Shown: in pieces, positions 62,643 through 64,000 of the stretch
How positions within the stretch are numbered: position 1 is the first letter of the stretch
How the letters are laid out: every line of letters starts with the position of its first letter
Origin: Candidatus Gastranaerophilales bacterium
GTDB taxonomy: Bacteria; Cyanobacteriota; Vampirovibrionia; Gastranaerophilales; Gastranaerophilaceae
NCBI GenBank assembly: GCA_910587815.1
Contig: CAJUNK010000007.1
Location: 1-64,000 of the forward strand
DNA: 64,000 nt
Direction of reading: 5' to 3'
Notes under the pieces: generated by a model
Seen by the model: the letters and a program-made list of their open reading frames with translations, nothing else
What the model was told of the DNA's origin: nothing
Database searches by the model: none
Program-made: the position numbers and the translations under genes

Positions 62643-63419
62643 TTATTTTGATAAATGCATACAATCATCATTCAAAACAACAAAGCACCCTTCTGAACGG
62701 CCGCCTGAAGCATAAAGTATATCTATACCCATATTATCAGTTAAAATATCATGAGCGCAAACCTTTAAGAGTCTTCCTGCATTACATGGTCCAATTTCAT
62801 CTTTTAGAACCCTTCCTATTTCAGGATGATTTACTACAGCTGTGTAGAAATTTGGACTAAAAACAGGCATGGTCTCTTGTTTACCGCAATATTCACCTTT
62901 TAACATTGCGCCACCATAGCTGAATATGCTGCCCATACCTCCTGTAAAATATGTGCCAGGACCACATTTTTCTCTAACAGTTTTTGTGTAATCAAGTCCT
63001 TCGCTCAGCATTGAATCAATATTTTCTTTGGATGTACCATGGTATATTTCACATCTTGGCAGATAACCTTTCGGGTTTATTATACAGTGCTCAAAATATT
63101 ATTGAAGCGTGCCTTCAAATTTTTCACCATCAAGTTTAAATTCAAAGACTGCATCATTTAAAATTTCTTTCGCTTTATCTAAATGTTTTAAATCACAACC
63201 TAAATATTCCTGAACATTTTTTGGCACACTTTCAGATGTCCTTGTTTCTTTTTCATCAAAATCAAGTGTACTAACTGGGTTTGAAAAACTTATAGTATCT
63301 TTATCCAAACATCCAAAAGAGGGATAAGAATTAGAATTTAGATTTTTATATCCTGCCTTATTAGCCGCATGGCTTTTATTAAGGCCTGTAAAATTAATAC
63401 AATCTAAAGAAATGCTCAT
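62643..63419 (-). pseudogene. PARP-like ADP-ribosyltransferase-fold gene interrupted by an in-frame TAA
   Basis: Two same-frame segments, residues 1-106 and 108-258, are separated only by TAA at 63101-63099. The second has a PARP-like core: YHGTSKENIDSMLSEGL (His127 of H-G-T), KCGPGTYFTGG (Tyr157), and RSEGCFVVLNDDCMHL (Glu243), the H-Y-E order of PARP/ART proteins. No ATG, GTG or TTG lies between the TAA and His127, and the first Met (63011) is after the His, so the second half cannot be a separate active gene. The first half begins SISLDCINFTGLNKSH, an I-N-F-T-G start. A CAA-to-TAA change would explain the stop. It is a recent nonsense mutation, sequencing error or readthrough; target is unknown. 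Confidence 0.6.
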
Positions 63420-63691
63420 ATTTATACCTCACAACACTATTAAATTTTTACAACACACATCTATATATAATAAAACATAAGGAAAAATGTTTTTACTCAA
63501 ATTAAAACTTTATGGTAAAATAATTACGTATATTTATACAGTGCAATTTTATAAAAATGCCATTTTCACTATATTTCAATGTTATTATATTAATTTTTGT
63601 AACAAAAATTCGTTTTTTTTAATACAAAATAACAAAATAAAAATCGGCCTGTTTTTATATAAGTGCAAGTACTTTTAATAGGAGAACTCTA

Positions 63692-64000
63692 ATGACCGTA
63701 ACCAATATCAAAGCATTGGGAGGATACCAAAATATAGCATTCAGAGCCGCTCAGCAAGATAATGCTGCTACTGCATCCCCAGCAAACAACAGCACCAAAA
63801 TGCCTGAATCAAAAGGTGATACTGTCACTCTTTTTGGCAAAGAAATTAAGAAAAAACATGTAATAGCAGGTGGCATTATTGGTGGCGCTACAATTGTCGG
63901 CATTACAGTAGCAGTAATTAACCATATCAAAAAAGGTAAAATTGGACAAGCAACAAAAGCTGCAAAAGAAATGCTTGCCGAAGCAACTGGTCTTTCTGAA
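63692..64000 (+). CDS. partial gene at the right edge, membrane protein
   Basis: Starts with GGAG 7 nt before ATG and runs open for 103 codons off the window. The product has NIAFRAAQQDN near the start, a Ser/Asn-rich linker, then a basic segment and one membrane helix (about residues 59-79, VIAGGIIGGATIVGITVAVI) followed by HIKKGKIGQATKAAKE. The IAFRA motif resembles other orphan N-termini here. Family unknown. Confidence 0.75.
   Translation, partial: MTVTNIKALGGYQNIAFRAAQQDNAATASPANNSTKMPESKGDTVTLFGKEIKKKHVIAGGIIGGATIVGITVAVINHIKKGKIGQATKAAKEMLAEATGLSE

Noticed and set aside
62410..62715. A 101-codon plus-strand ORF
   Set aside because: It is out of frame with the well-spaced GGAG-ATG of the 48-residue membrane protein, crosses the terminator and runs into the convergent gene; its composition is not protein-like.

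Overview
The window comes from an AT-rich, diderm bacterium, most likely a non-photosynthetic relative of the Cyanobacteria (Vampirovibrionia/'Melainabacteria', probably the gut order Gastranaerophilales). The evidence is indirect: a Ton motor, TamB and AsmA-type proteins imply an outer membrane; the class-A-like PBP lacks the deacylating Glu as in cyanobacterial PBP-A; and several orphan proteins begin with a hydrophobic-x-Phe-x-Gly/Ala motif that I associate with this order. Genes are dense, often overlapping by 1-30 bp. I see no rRNA, tRNA, CRISPR array, prophage or IS transposase.

Layout. 0-0.4 kb: a GC-richer, strongly foldable RNA-like element on the minus strand bounded by a 36-bp direct repeat (33/36 identical), with no readable gene. 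0.4-7.7 kb: a GNAT-like protein, UvrC without its C-terminal HhH domain, DUF192, bL25, long-form FolP, a YkgJ-type Cys-cluster protein and GpmI. 7.8-25.2 kb: an envelope region with Lgt, a TPR (lipo)protein and a TamB-like 1544-aa protein on the minus strand, diverging from two secreted proteins, TonB-ExbB-ExbD-ExbD and an AsmA-like 1247-aa protein on the plus strand, then an M16 peptidase. 25.4-31.5 kb: a DUF2229 protein facing a metK-dciA-zinc finger-unknown-ruvX-DUF1292 operon whose leader can form an H-type pseudoknot that sequesters the metK Shine-Dalgarno. 31.6-39.4 kb: aspS, PBP-A-like, diguanylate cyclase, hisF, a coiled-coil orphan, a VKOR-DsbA fusion and queH. 39.4-43.8 kb: pyrH-frr-cdsA-rnc-rpe-alkD. 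43.9-50.8 kb: a helical orphan, then GT2-murC-murB-ddl-ftsQ. 50.9-55.6 kb: rne with its neighbours, and engB. 55.7-62.0 kb: speE, aroA, pgeF, three short orphans and a U32 peptidase. 62.0-64.0 kb: accessory small genes, a PARP-like gene broken by an in-frame TAA, and a gene running off the right edge.

The genes serve translation and RNA (aspS, frr, rplY, rne, rnc, engB, queH), precursor metabolism (folP, gpmI, metK, hisF, aroA, rpe, speE), peptidoglycan and division (murB, murC, ddl, ftsQ, PBP-A-like) and outer-membrane biogenesis and energised transport. The most interesting items are the edge RNA element, the metK leader pseudoknot, the interrupted PARP-like gene, the exbD tandem with an 80-bp identical block, and the cyanobacterial-type PBP-A-like protein. 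Family names come from motif recognition by eye; no database search was possible.
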